64,000 nucleotides of DNA from Methylocapsa sp963767805. Its GTDB lineage: Bacteria > Pseudomonadota > Alphaproteobacteria > Rhizobiales > Beijerinckiaceae. This document shows, piece by piece, positions 1 to 9,937 of this stretch. Position numbers and translations under genes: made by a program. The stretch lies in contig CAVYFP010000013.1 in the NCBI GenBank assembly GCA_963767805.1, forward strand, positions 1-64,000, written 5' to 3'. The first letter of the stretch is position 1, and each line of letters begins with the position of its first letter. The notes beneath the pieces are model-generated. The model was not told the origin of the DNA and did no database searches. It worked only from the letters and a program-made list of their open reading frames with translations.

Positions 1-260
1 AAAATCTTTCTTCAAGAGCAGAAAACACCCTCCGCACACATATCTGCCGTCGTCCTTCGAATATTATCGGGTCGCCTAAGGCCGTATACGGCATTCCTTC
101 GTTTCTTAGAGTATACGCGTACTTTGCGTGGGATGGTTCCTTCTCGATCTGGTGATTTCAACGATTTCCCCATATTTTTGTAGATGAGGTGCATTCATAA
201 ATAAATGATTACTTACAACTATGAGGGGATATCAAGTCAGGGAACGCCCCCGGCGCGTCC

Positions 261-437
261 TTAAGTCCCGGGTGCGCCGCCCTCTGCCTCGATCCTCATC
301 ATGGTCAAGTAAAGCCGAGCGAATGAGTTCAGATACTCGTTAGCCGTTTCAGCAGAAATGTCGACCTCATTTTCTTCTTTGAAGCTTTTGATGCAGTCGT
401 CTATTAAGTTTTGGCTGTATACACTTGAGTCATTCAT
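261..437 (-). CDS. Small hypothetical protein, 58 aa
   Basis: An ATG at 437 opens a 58-codon frame ending in TAA at 261, with a purine-rich AAAAGGG just upstream that could serve as ribosome binding site. The product is acidic and helical-looking, with the segment ISAETANEYLNSFARLYL in the middle. Short proteins with an 'ISEETANEYL'-like core occur, as I recall, in Patescibacteria genomes, which fits the AT-rich, foreign look of this end of the window. I assign no function. It is too short for strong statistical support, so it is reported on codon plausibility and start context only. Confidence 0.45.
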   Translation of the reverse strand: MNDSSVYSQNLIDDCIKSFKEENEVDISAETANEYLNSFARLYLTMMRIEAEGGAPGT

Positions 438-962
438 ACCCTTTTCGGGTCAAAAAAAACAGCTACGAAAGGAAACGCAAATAACCCATTTGTTATAAGG
501 GTTAGTAGATTTCTTTTCTAGCTGGAATCAAGTGTCGAACCGAGCCTGTTACAGGTCTAGGCACCAGTAGTGACCGGTGCGCGATTACGAATTTCGGAGA
601 GCTTTCTGTACCTGTTATAATTGTATTACTTTCAAAATAGCTGTCAAATTTCGATTCTATAAACTGTGGATAGTGGCGCGTCAGGCCGTACACGGTCGCG
701 AACATCGTCAGTGGCGAGTACGAGATTGGAAGCGCGAGCATGTCCGCTTCCAATTGAGTTTGCTGGTGCGGCTGCTTGCGCCCGCATGGCTCGCCCGCTC
801 CAATAGTCGCTAATCGCGACCAATGGCGTGCTCGCTCATGCCGACGCTACGACGCGAATATCTGCTAGTGGTGGAAAGCGGACATCCACGCGCTTCCCTA
901 CTCACTGGTTGCCCGTCGCGAATTACACATTTTTATCGCATTTGTGGTATAGTATTTGACAT
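438..962. other. Stretch without a convincing gene
   Basis: Several short open frames exist on both strands here, including one of 83 codons on the minus strand, but none has a recognisable motif or a good ribosome binding site. Base composition shifts from AT-rich at the left to GC-rich around 670-900 and back to AT-rich at 920. I see no tRNA, repeat or promoter I can defend. Confidence 0.4.
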
Positions 963-1911
963 ATGAAAAATACTCAAAAGGGTTTCGTCGTTCCGCTTAT
1001 TATTACAATAATAGTTTTATTAATTGCGGGTGGTGTAGTGTATGTTGCAGTGAAAAATAAGAATGCTAGTCATAGTAATTCTCTATTCCAACGACAATAT
1101 TCCGGTTGAGACTACCTCAAACACAACCGTTAGCAATACGCCAAATTCTTCAATTCCTTCAATACACAAGACTCAAAAAAAATACTCCGATAGCAACTGG
1201 ACGTGGTAAGCGGTGGCATAAGTATTCCGACTGTTAATGATTTCAGTATTATATCTCCAAGTAATGGGCAAACTTGGGATAAAGGGGATAGTAGCAAAAC
1301 AAATTGTACATATCCCTCTGAATTGAAGGGGCATAGTATTCATTTGAAGCGTATACCTCGTCAATTTGGATCTGATTGCAAAAGGAAGAGATGTTGGAGA
1401 TCCGGATGTAGGTTTGGATATCTACACGGGACTAACATGTTCCAAATTCCGGGAATGGTGAGATTGCATGGGATTTGTTAAGACCAATACCTGAAACTGC
1501 TTTTTATGGATATTCTGGCAATTCTCGCATTGTAGTGTTGATTAACGATTCAGATAGTCTGAAATCTTATAATTCGGCCAGTGATATCTTTGTAGTATCA
1601 ACTACCGTAAAAACTTCAGCACCCATTGTTCCAACAGAGATTACATCTCCAAATAGTAATACAGTTTATAACACGGGTGATACCTTGGAAGTGAAATGGA
1701 CAGGATCAACCCATTCGTCTGATATTTGCGATGTCAGTCTGGTTGGCTGTTGGATCAGAGTGGGCAGGTTATTCAATCATTAGGGGCTATAATTCCGATA
1801 GGAGGACCAACGTGCTCATCTGGTGATCTTTCTTGGAAAATAAACAGCCCTTACATACATGGTGGGTATAATTACAACATTAACCCAAAACTCCGTACAG
1901 TTCTACTCTAG
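963..1911 (+). pseudogene. Shattered AT-rich surface/secreted protein gene, Patescibacteria-like
   Basis: The first frame starts with ATG at 963 and encodes a short lysine-containing N-terminus, then a strongly hydrophobic helix (VVPLIITIIVLLIAGGVVYV) of pilin-like or signal-anchor type. Downstream, in changing frames, are two related motifs: SPSNGQTWDKGD near 1260 and ITSPNSNTVYNTGDTLEVKW near 1645. This is the 'SPNGG.W..G....W' repeat style of extracellular beta-sandwich domains common in Patescibacteria proteins. At least five frame changes are needed to connect the pieces, so it is either a decayed gene or badly error-containing sequence. Its AT-rich codon use is unlike everything to the right. 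Confidence 0.5.
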
Positions 1912-2020
1912 AACAATTAAGATTGCACAGTAAGCTAAAATATAACGAGCTATTCAACCAAAAGGGACAAAAAGGTTCCAACATTGTCCCAGACGGCGCA
2001 CAAATCATTTCATAAAAGAC

Positions 2021-2047
2021 AAAACCCGCTGTTTAAGGCGGGCTTTC
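2021..2047 (+). terminator. Probable intrinsic terminator at the end of the AT-rich segment
   Basis: An A-run is followed by CCCGC, a short loop and GCGGG, then CTTTC. The five-base-pair stem flanked by A-run and T-rich sequence is a compact, possibly bidirectional, intrinsic terminator. It follows the broken surface-protein gene and lies near the composition change. Confidence 0.5.
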
Positions 2048-2195
2048 GCTTTGCATTTTTGTAAGGGAATACTAACCCATGAAAAGAACTGATCTGATGG
2101 ACGGAGGCGGAGCGAGCGATCAGCTCGCTCCGCCCAACTCGATTCTCGCACACGCGAGACCGCTGTTGTCTCCATTGCCTTTCGGCGAGCTTGCA

Positions 2196-2808
2196 TCATA
2201 CTGCAAGAGAAGGCCGTTGTTGATCGTTAATGCGCATCCAGCCCCTGCCACCGTCAATACCGATGGGATTGCCACAATTTTCCAGATCAATCACAGTGGA
2301 GATTGCGGCAGTGGCTCTCTTGAGCCAACTCCCTGCCTGATTCACCCGTTCTTGTCCGATCCCCTCACAAAGACAGCCGCCGGAAGAATCGCTGGAATTG
2401 TGTTGCGCCGCAAGAAAGCGCTCGACATTCTTCATGAATGGTAGACAAAGCCGACGTGCTTGCTCATAATCATAAAGGGTCTCAAAATGACCGATTGTTG
2501 ACTGCACTTGGGTCACTTCACAACTCGGGAATGTTATTCCCCAGACCGCATTAAGGGCATTGCGCGCGCCTTCGTAGAAGGCCCGTGAGTCTGCCGGGAC
2601 GATGTAATGATCGCCTTCATCCCGCCATTCCCAGAAGTACGCCGACCCGTGCATTCGATGACAGACACAGGACATCGCCGTAGACATCGTGTTTGGTGGG
2701 ACCGACATTGTTACCGAAGATGTCATCCGATTCTTCAGCTTCCTGGTGGGGGAGCATCTTTGGAATGAACAGATCTGATTTGAATATAATGTTCGCTTTC
2801 ATTTGCAA
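2196..2808 (-). CDS. Hypothetical protein, one frameshift near 2650
   Basis: Two minus-strand frames join into one plausible protein of about 200 residues. The first starts at ATG 2808 and carries FKSDLFIPK and KHDVYGDVLC; the second continues with GSAYFWEWRDEGDHYIVP and LPFMKNVERFL. The switch falls around 2640-2660 and needs a single indel. There is no signal peptide or membrane segment. I do not recognise the family. The C-terminal 60 or so residues are low in hydrophobic pattern and may be out of frame, so the true end could lie upstream of 2196. Confidence 0.4.
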
Positions 2809-3011
2809 TGGAGTGCGCTGTTCCTGTTCTTAGGCACGATCGGTAGCGCTACCGTACTGACGGGATAAAGTCCCTCGAAGCTTCAGTGTGGCTTACTACC
2901 TCAATGTGATGCGTAGCTTTTTGGATACCTCGTGAATTGTTAAATGGAGATACCCAAGGAGCTACGCTCACGAACAGCGAACCAATGTCAAAGTACCCTT
3001 ATTTAACTGTC

Positions 3012-4683
3012 TCATTGTTTCGACAGCGCGTTACGACGGATGTCGGTGAGGGTCGTCGCAGGCGTGATGCGGTCGGGATCGATCTTGACGTGAATGATCG
3101 CCGGTTGCCGGGAGCGGCGTGCGGCCTCGAAGGCGCTCGGAAACTGTTGCGTTCGCTCGACTGTTGCGCCGAAGCCGCCAAACGCGCGCGCATAGGCCGC
3201 AAAATCAGGATTGCGCAAGTCGGTCGCGATCACGCGGCCCGGAAAGCTGCGTTCCTGATGCATCCGGATGGTGCCGTAACTCGCGTTGTCGAGGACAATG
3301 ACAATGATTGGCAGGTCATACTGAACCGCGGTGGCGAACTCCTGGCCGTTCATCAGGAAATCACCGTCGCCGTTTAGCGACAGGACTAGTCGGTCTGGAT
3401 GAAGCCTTTGCATCGCGACGGCCGCCGGCACGCCATATCCCATGCTGGCGGAGGTCGGGCGATATGGGTGGCGAAGCGACGAAAGCGGTAGTAGCGATGG
3501 ATCCGGCGGCGTAATTGCCGCGCCGTGCAGATGATCGTTTTGGGCGCGCAATTGTCGCGCAGCGAGATCATCACAGCGGCGAAATCGACGTCGGCTGACG
3601 GCATTACAGTCGACGAGAAGGCGAGATAATCCTCATGCGCAGCTCTCGTTTGCTCGCGCCAAGAAATAATCGCGGGAGCCCGCAACTCTCGAAGGGCCGC
3701 CGCGAAGGCGCGCGGCGTCGCATGTATAGCAAGATCAGGCGCAAAACGCGGCCAAATTCCTCGGCGTGTGGGTAGAGATGCACGAATGTCATCCGTGGCG
3801 AAGGAATGTCGAACAGCCGGTAACCTTGCGAGGGGATCTCGCCCATCCGGCCGCCGGCGACGACGACGAGATCGGCATCCTTCACGCGTTGAACGAGTTT
3901 CGGATTGGCGTTCAGGCCGAGATCGCCGGCGTAACAGGGGTGCAGGGCGTCGAACAGGGGCGCGCGTCGATAGCTTGTCGCGACGGGCATTTCGAAGGCG
4001 CGCGCGAAGTCTTGTAGGGCGCAGCTCGCCGCCTCGTCCCAGCGTGTGCCGCCGACGATGAAAATCGGCCGCTCCGCCTGCTCGATGAGCGCGGCGAGCC
4101 GGCTCATGCCCTCGGTGCCGGGCCATGTCTCCACAGCCTCAAACCGTGGCGCGGGGTCGTGGGATGCCGATTCTTCAAGCATGTCTTTCGGCAGTGAGAG
4201 AACCACGGGGCCCGGACGGCCGGAGCAGGCCGTGCGAAAGGCGCGCGAGACGAATTCAACGATGCGCGACGCCTCGTCGACCTCAGCGGTCCACTTGGTT
4301 TGGGCGCCGAACATGGCCCGATAATCGACTTCCTGAAACGCGCCGCGCTCCCTCACAAAGCGCTCGACCTGGCCGACGAACAGGATCAACGGCGTCGAGT
4401 CGTGCTGCGCGACATGTACGCCAGCGAAAGCGTTCGCCGCGCCTGGGCCGCGCGTGACAAAGCAAATGCCCGGCTTGCCGGTGGCCTTGCCATAGGCGTC
4501 CGCCATCATCGCGGCCCCGCCTTCGTTGCGGCAGACTGTCAGCTGCACGTTTCGTTCATAAAATGAATCGAGGACGGAAAGATAGCTTTCCCCAGGTACG
4601 CAAAATACCTGATCGACTCCGTTGACGATCAATTGATCGACCAGGGCGCGCGCCGCAGTGGTTCCCCGTAAAGTTCTTTCCAT
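3012..4683 (-). CDS. Thiamine-diphosphate enzyme, acetolactate-synthase-like, frameshifted
   Basis: The reading starts at ATG 4683 and ends at 3012, through three frames, for a product of about 555 residues, the usual length of IlvB-like enzymes. The N-terminal pyrimidine-binding domain has VPGESYLSVLDSF and the RNEGGAAMMADAYG segment with the catalytic Glu. The middle domain reads on from ERPIFIVGG. The C-terminal ThDP/Mg site is NGDGDFLMNGQEF followed by LDNASYGTIR. Frame changes fall near 3760 and between 3450 and 3530; missing G and T bases restore the expected sequence, so indel error is likely. It lies 42 bp downstream of an acyltransferase-like gene on the same strand. The substrate is unknown: it could be a decarboxylase or carboligase rather than true acetolactate synthase. 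Confidence 0.7.
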
Positions 4684-4725
4684 GTCATCACTTCGCTTGA
4701 TCTGAGCGGTTCAACAGAACCAACA

Positions 4726-5607
4726 TCAGAGGCCAAACAATACCATTTCCGAAAAAGTGAGATCGCCAATATGCGGGTGGTCGGGCCCTTTGAAATATCG
4801 TCGTCCGCCGCGATCGGGAAAATATTTGCCCACCAGCCCCGGCAACGGGCCGACGGCGTCGAGCGCAACGATCAGAACGCCAGATTTCATGAGCTCGCGT
4901 CCAATTGGGCCGGCGAGACGCGCGAAATCGCGGACATCCCGGCAATAGATAAGCTGCAATATAGGTATCCTCCGGCGAAGGATGCGGCGCGCCTGAAAGA
5001 TGAACGGGTTAGCGCGGCCGTTCTCGGTCACGATATAGGTGTGGCAGCCATAATCGAGATGCGCGGTCAGGATGTCGCGTTCTTCACCGGCGAGGCTTGG
5101 ACCATAGGGATAGCCGGGTTCGAATGGGCGGACACATGTGTTCGCAACCCGCGCGCCGAGGGCTGGAAAGGCTATGATCTGTCCGAAACTATAGCGCACG
5201 AAACCTTGCGCTTCAATGGTTGGCCATGTATGAACGGCAGGCGAAATGTTGACATATGTTACGCCCTTGTGGCGGAGCGCGGCGGCGATTAGAAACGACG
5301 CATAGCCTCGGTGGGTTGGCTCGACATACCAGCTTGAAATATTGCATTTTATGTGCGTTTCGTTATTCATAGACCGCGCTGAAAAAATTAGCACAATGAC
5401 CCCCACGGCTGCGCCTTCGAATTCGAGCAAGTAGCCAAAGCGCGGGTAGGGCGCTGGCGCATCACGCTGCGCGAGCCGTTGCATAGCCCGCGCCCAATAG
5501 GCAGGTGAGCGATGTGGAAAGCCTTTCGCCAACAGTTGGACCACTGCCGGGATGTCGGAATCGCTGATTTGACGGCAACGAATGCGGGGTGTGCTCTCGC
5601 GCGTCAT
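4726..5607 (-). CDS. GNAT-like acyltransferase, 293 aa
   Basis: The N-terminal part resembles a GNAT N-acyltransferase fold: CRQISDSDIPAVVQLLAKGF, then the beta-strand region WYVEPTHRGYASFLIAAAL where the acyl-CoA pyrophosphate loop is expected. The protein is longer than a minimal GNAT, with a second half of about 130 residues of unknown role. It starts at ATG 5607, 72 bp from a divergent acyl-carrier-protein gene, and precedes the ThDP enzyme on the same strand. Context suggests it could transfer an acyl group made by the neighbouring ACP/ligase/SDR set, possibly onto a sugar. That is inference; only the weak GNAT resemblance is seen. Confidence 0.55.
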   Translation of the reverse strand: MTRESTPRIRCRQISDSDIPAVVQLLAKGFPHRSPAYWARAMQRLAQRDAPAPYPRFGYLLEFEGAAVGVIVLIFSARSMNNETHIKCNISSWYVEPTHRGYASFLIAAALRHKGVTYVNISPAVHTWPTIEAQGFVRYSFGQIIAFPALGARVANTCVRPFEPGYPYGPSLAGEERDILTAHLDYGCHTYIVTENGRANPFIFQARRILRRRIPILQLIYCRDVRDFARLAGPIGRELMKSGVLIVALDAVGPLPGLVGKYFPDRGGRRYFKGPDHPHIGDLTFSEMVLFGL

Positions 5608-5679
5608 TTCTATCGCTCCGTATTATGAACTGCGCCAAGATAAGAGAAGAGAGATAATTGTTGTAACCCAATAACAGTT

Positions 5680-5955
5680 ATGAAGGCGAAAGCGATGAGT
5701 TCAACGACGGCATCTGTTCGAGAAGCGATAATTTCACAATTCCAGCAGGTTGCGGCGGAGCAGAAAAGGACGCTCGCGCCCCTCGACGACGATCTTTCCC
5801 TGGCGGATTCAGGTCTCAATTCCTTGTGCTTCGCAATTCTCGTCACGCGCCTTGAAGATGAACTCGGGACCGATCCGTTCACCGCGTCGGAGGAAGTGTA
5901 TTTTCCAGTCACGCTGGGCGATTTCGTCAGGCTCTACGAACATGGCGGGAGCTGA
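5680..5955 (+). CDS. Acyl carrier protein
   Basis: A 91-residue acidic four-helix-type carrier protein. The segment LADSGLNSLCFAILVTRLE matches the DSL-type phosphopantetheine site, with Ser48 as the attachment residue. The start may be Met1 or Met6 (5695). Its 3' end overlaps the next gene by 14 bp, so ACP and AMP-ligase are translationally coupled, which is typical of a dedicated carrier loaded by its own ligase rather than the housekeeping fatty-acid ACP. It would hold an acyl intermediate in the cytoplasm. Confidence 0.8.
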   Translation: MKAKAMSSTTASVREAIISQFQQVAAEQKRTLAPLDDDLSLADSGLNSLCFAILVTRLEDELGTDPFTASEEVYFPVTLGDFVRLYEHGGS

Positions 5956-7338
5956 CTTCTTTACGTTGCGCGGTCTGATGGCTGCGTCAAGAGCTTCCGA
6001 CCACGCGTCGTTGCAGGGCGTAGAGGAGTCTTTGTCATTCGATGACATCCTATCCGGTACGATCCTGTCTGGTCATCGGCATGAATTAAATGGCCGGTCC
6101 GTATTGGTCACACTCAAGGCGCAGCTCGAAACCGCTGTGGCTCTCATCGAACTTGATGGCGTGGCCTCGCGTCTCGTTGTTTGTCCACCCGATTTTACGC
6201 CGGATTACCTCGCCTCTGTGATCGAACAGGCGGAGGTCGATGTTATCGTTGGCGATGAGGGACCAAAAGACTTCGCGGCGAGCTTACCGCGTTATACGCC
6301 GTCTCGAATGTCGCGAGCAGGCGATAACGCAGGCGATCCGTCCCAATGCACGGAATGGATTTTGCCAACATCCGGCACCACAGGGGCGCCGAAGCTCGTC
6401 GCGCATCGGCTTGAGGGGTTGCTCGGAGCCATAAAAAAGGCGTCGGCGTCTGGCGGGCGCATCGTCTGGGCAACCTTCTACGACATTCGGCGCTATGGCG
6501 GACTTCAGATTTTCCTGCGCGCACTGGCGGGCGGATCGACGCTTGTCCTGTCCGACGCGCACGAGCCGCTTGAGGATCATCTGCTGCGCTGTCAGCGGGC
6601 TGGCGTCACCCATATGTCGGGGACGCCCTCCCATTGGCGCCGGCTCTTGATGAGCCCGCATGTTCGCGCGTTTTCGCCCCAATATGTGCGCCTGTCCGGC
6701 GAAATCGCCGATCAGGCTATCATCGAGAGCCTGCGCTCGGCCTACCCTGACGCCTCCATCGGACATGCCTATGCCTCGACGGAAGCAGGCGTCGCCTTCG
6801 AGGTGGGCGACGGCCTCGAAGGATTTCCCGCCTCCCTGGTTGACGAAGGGGGTGAAGTCGCTCTGCGCGTCGAAGGCGGGTCCTTGCGCATTCGGTCGGC
6901 TTGCACGGCCACGCGCTACGTCGGCCGCGACGACATCGCTCTTTTCGACGAGAATGGCTTCGTCGATACCGACGACATGGTCGAGCTGCGCGGCGACCGG
7001 TACTTTTTCCAGGGCGCCGCACCGGAGTCATCAATATCGGCGGACTTAAAGTCCACCCGGAAGAGGTTGAGAGCGTCATAAATCTCCATTCAGATGTGCG
7101 CATGTCTCTGGTGAGGGGGCGCCGCAATCCGATCATGGGCAACATCGTCGTCGCGCGTGTGGTGCTGAGGGACGGCGCCGCCGAGTTGTACGCGCGCGAA
7201 CGCCGGGTTGCGCTCAGGAAGGAAATCATCGCTGCCTGTCAGGAGCGGCTGGAGCGTCACAAGGTTCCGGCGGTGATTGATTTCGTCGCTTCGCTCGATC
7301 TCGTGGGCAGCGGAAAACTGGCCCGGCGCCATGCGTAG
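5942..7338 (+). CDS. AMP-dependent acyl-CoA/ACP ligase, one frameshift near 7018
   Basis: ANL-superfamily adenylating enzyme of about 465 residues. The P-loop-like motif WILPTSGTTGAPKLV is the classic A3 core. The aromatic A5 region is IGHAYASTEAG, and DENGFVDTDDMVEL is the A7 region with the ribose-binding Asp. After a one-base loss near 7018 the frame resumes with TGVINIGGLKVHPEEVE, the hinge/A8 loop, and ends near GSGKLARR, where the A10 lysine is expected. Start ATG 5942 overlaps the ACP stop. It would activate a carboxylic acid and load it onto the adjacent ACP. The following SDR begins 8 bp before its stop. Confidence 0.75.
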
Positions 7339-8065
7339 CGTCATCGTCACCGGCGGCAGCCGCGGCCTTGGCCTCGCCATCGCAGCACATCTCGTTGCCG
7401 ATGGTTATAACGTCGTCGCGATCGCGCGGCGGGAGAGCGAGCATTTGCTTGAGGAAATTGCGCGCGCCCGCGTCGGGCACGCTGGCGCGCTGGCGTTCGC
7501 GCCATTTGATTTCGCCGACCTCGACGCCATTCCAGATCTCGTCGCGCGTTTGAAGAAGCAATTTGGCGCGCCCTACGGCCTCGTCAACAACGCAGCGATC
7601 GGCACGGAAGGGCTTCTCGCGACCATGCATAATTCGCAGATAGAGGCGCTGCTGCGCATCAATGTCGCTGCTCCGATTCTGCTAACCAAATATGTCGTGC
7701 GCAGTATGATGGCCGCGGGCGGCGGACGCATCATCAACATTTCCTCGATTATCGCCTCGACGGGCTACAGCGGTCTTTCGGTCTATGGCTCGACCAAGGC
7801 TGCGCTCACCGGCTTCAGCAAATCGCTTGCGCGCGAAGTGGGGCGTCTTGGCATCACCGTCAACGCCGTTGCGCCAGGATTCATGATGACCGAGATGACC
7901 GCCGGTCTGGACGAGGCCGCCGGCGCCAAAATTGCCCGCCGCGCCGCGCTGTTGCGTTTGGCTGAAGTCGACGACGTGGCTCATGCGGTCAGCTACCTGC
8001 TAAGCGAAAAGGCGCGAAACGTCACTGGCACAGTGCTGACCGTCGACGCAGGCGCGACGGCATAG
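7331..8065 (+). CDS. Short-chain dehydrogenase/reductase, FabG-like
   Basis: A 244-residue classical SDR. TGGSRGLGLAIA is the Gly-rich NAD(P)-binding loop, NNAA is the structural motif, and the catalytic triad is Ser (ISSIIASTGYS) with Tyr and Lys in YGSTK. The C-terminus ends AGATA as FabG proteins often do. It overlaps the ligase gene, and ACP-ligase-SDR form a tight operon. FabG-like enzymes reduce 3-ketoacyl-ACP, so a beta-keto or carbonyl reduction on the carrier-bound acyl group is the simplest role; the actual substrate is not visible. Confidence 0.8.
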   Translation: MRSVIVTGGSRGLGLAIAAHLVADGYNVVAIARRESEHLLEEIARARVGHAGALAFAPFDFADLDAIPDLVARLKKQFGAPYGLVNNAAIGTEGLLATMHNSQIEALLRINVAAPILLTKYVVRSMMAAGGGRIINISSIIASTGYSGLSVYGSTKAALTGFSKSLAREVGRLGITVNAVAPGFMMTEMTAGLDEAAGAKIARRAALLRLAEVDDVAHAVSYLLSEKARNVTGTVLTVDAGATA

Positions 8066-8081
8066 TCTTTTTAAGTGTCCA

Positions 8082-8795
8082 TCAGGAGATGTGACGCTCA
8101 GCGCGGGGAAGTTCGTGTTCGATGCCAAACGCTTTCGGCACGCGCCTGAACGCCAGCAGAGAAACGGTCGCAGCGACGATCCTGACGTCGTTAACGACGC
8201 CTATGTCGCGGCTATAGCGCTCATAATAAGCAAATTTGACCGGCATGATCTCGTTTTGGTAGGTTTTGATTGGGTCATCCCGGCCGTCAAGGAGCGAACT
8301 TTCGTTGCGGAAGAGGATCGCTGCGTAGTCGGTCATGCCGGGGCGCAGGGATAGAATGATCGCACGCTGGTGTGGCGTGTAAAGCTTTATGAACGCCGGC
8401 ACTTCGGGGCGCGGACCAACGAGGGACATGTCGCCGAGGAGCACATTGATCAGCTGCGGAAGCTCATCCAGCTTGGTCGGTCTCAAGAATGCGCCAACGC
8501 GCGTGATCCGGGGGTCGGCGCGAGTGGTGATCGCCGGTCCCGTTTGCGCAGCGCCGGCGATCATCGTACGGAATTTGAGAATTTGGAACGGCTCTCCACC
8601 CTTGCCGATGCGCTCTTGACGAAAAAACGCCGGCCCCGGACTGTCGAGCTTGATGGCGATGGCGATCGCGGCGAGGAACGGCCACAGCACGAGGAGGCCG
8701 AGTGCGGAGCCAAGCACGTCGACGACGCGCTTAAGGGCGAGCGTCCATGCGGCGGGCGCCTGTGGATAATTTGCATCGGGCGGCGCGCGCCTCAT
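8082..8795 (-). CDS. Undecaprenyl-phosphate sugar-1-phosphate transferase (initiating)
   Basis: A 237-residue monotopic/single-span bacterial sugar transferase. It has one N-terminal hydrophobic helix (VVDVLGSALGLLVLWPFLAA), then the family hallmarks FRQERIG, KFRTM and DELPQLINVLLGDMSLVGPRPE. It would transfer a sugar-1-phosphate from UDP-sugar to undecaprenyl phosphate at the inner membrane and so start repeat-unit assembly. The ATG overlaps the stop of the DegT aminotransferase gene by four bases. This pairing, plus the PglF-like dehydratase at 22-24 kb, suggests the first sugar may be an amino-trideoxy sugar, as in PglC-type priming. Confidence in the family is high; the sugar is inferred. 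Confidence 0.88.
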   Translation of the reverse strand: MRRAPPDANYPQAPAAWTLALKRVVDVLGSALGLLVLWPFLAAIAIAIKLDSPGPAFFRQERIGKGGEPFQILKFRTMIAGAAQTGPAITTRADPRITRVGAFLRPTKLDELPQLINVLLGDMSLVGPRPEVPAFIKLYTPHQRAIILSLRPGMTDYAAILFRNESSLLDGRDDPIKTYQNEIMPVKFAYYERYSRDIGVVNDVRIVAATVSLLAFRRVPKAFGIEHELPRAERHIS

Positions 8796-9937
8796 CCGAG
8801 GACATCTCGCAGTACGCTTGCGACGCGGTCGACCTCGACGTACGTCATCCCGGGGAAAAGCGGAAGCGTCACAGCACCAGCGAAATAGCGGTCGGCGACG
8901 GGGAACGCGCCGTGTTGCGCCGGATAGCGCTCCTTCCAGTAGGTCATCTCATGGAGTGGCCTATAGTGAACCGAAGAGCCGATCCTTGCCTTGGTGAGGG
9001 ATTCGATCACCTGATCGCGCGTCGCCGGAGCGTCTCCATGGACTCGGACAGGAAACAGATGCCAGGAGTGCAGGTCGCCATCCGCGGCCCGCGCGGGGAG
9101 ACCGAGCGGCAAGCCCTCGAGCGCATCAAAATAGCGAAGCGCAGCCTTCTGACGTTGTTGCTGGAGGACATTGGCTTTTGCGAGCTGCGCCACGCCGATC
9201 GCCGCGGCGACGTCGGTCATATTGTACTTGAAGCCCGGCGCAACGATGTCATACGCCCAGGAGGCGCCCACCTTGCGAAAGCGATCGAAGGCGTCGCGGT
9301 TTTGGCCGTGGGTTCGCATCAATCTTGCACGGCTTGCGATTTCCGGATTGCAAGTCACGAGCATTCCGCCTTCGCCGGTGGTGATCGTTTTGTTGGCGTA
9401 GAAGCTGAAGACGCAGGCGTCGGAACCCCAGGCGCCGATGAGGCGCCCATCGCTGCGGGCAGGAAATGCGTGTGCGGCGTCTTCGATGACGCGCAGGCCG
9501 TTGCCGCTGGCAAAGCCGAGCACCGCATTCATGTTGCAGGGCAGGCCGCCAAAATGGACCGGCATGATCGCCTTGCAGGCGCCTGTGAGTTTGCGCTCGG
9601 CGTCGGCGAGATCGATGAGGTTTGTTCCGGGCTCGACATCGACCAGCACGACCTCCGCGCCGAGATAGCGGATAACCTCGGCCGTCGCCGTGAAGGTCAG
9701 CGTCGGCACGATCACGCTGTCGCCAGGTCCGACGCCGCAGGCCTCCGCCGCCAGATGGAGTCCAGCGGTCGCGGAATTAACCGCGACAGCCTCGACGCCA
9801 CCGCCGAGAAAGGCCGCGAATTTCTGCTCGAATTCGCTGGTCTTTGGCCCGCTCGTCAGCCAGCCGGAGCGCAGGACAGCGGTGACCTCGTCGATTTCTT
9901 CCGCAGCGATGGCCGGCCGGAAAAAGGGAATGTCCAT
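8792..9937 (-). CDS. DegT/DnrJ/EryC1 PLP-dependent sugar aminotransferase
   Basis: A 381-residue aspartate-aminotransferase-fold enzyme. FFRPAIAAEEI and GWLTSGPKTSEFE form the family N-terminus; VNSATAGLHLA is the phosphate-binding turn; VIEDAAHAFPA holds the PLP-ring Asp; SFYANKTITTGEGG contains the Schiff-base lysine. It transfers an amino group, typically from glutamate, to C3 or C4 of a nucleotide keto-sugar. A 4-keto substrate could come from the membrane-bound dehydratase encoded at 22-24 kb. It forms an operon with the priming transferase downstream. The upstream side is a 400-bp divergent gap. Confidence 0.88.
   Translation of the reverse strand: MDIPFFRPAIAAEEIDEVTAVLRSGWLTSGPKTSEFEQKFAAFLGGGVEAVAVNSATAGLHLAAEACGVGPGDSVIVPTLTFTATAEVIRYLGAEVVLVDVEPGTNLIDLADAERKLTGACKAIMPVHFGGLPCNMNAVLGFASGNGLRVIEDAAHAFPARSDGRLIGAWGSDACVFSFYANKTITTGEGGMLVTCNPEIASRARLMRTHGQNRDAFDRFRKVGASWAYDIVAPGFKYNMTDVAAAIGVAQLAKANVLQQQRQKAALRYFDALEGLPLGLPARAADGDLHSWHLFPVRVHGDAPATRDQVIESLTKARIGSSVHYRPLHEMTYWKERYPAQHGAFPVADRYFAGAVTLPLFPGMTYVEVDRVASVLRDVLG

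Noticed and set aside
530..600. Possible tRNA or tmRNA end (GGTTCGA-like loop on the minus strand)
   Set aside because: No acceptor or T-arm stem pairs could be formed around the loop.
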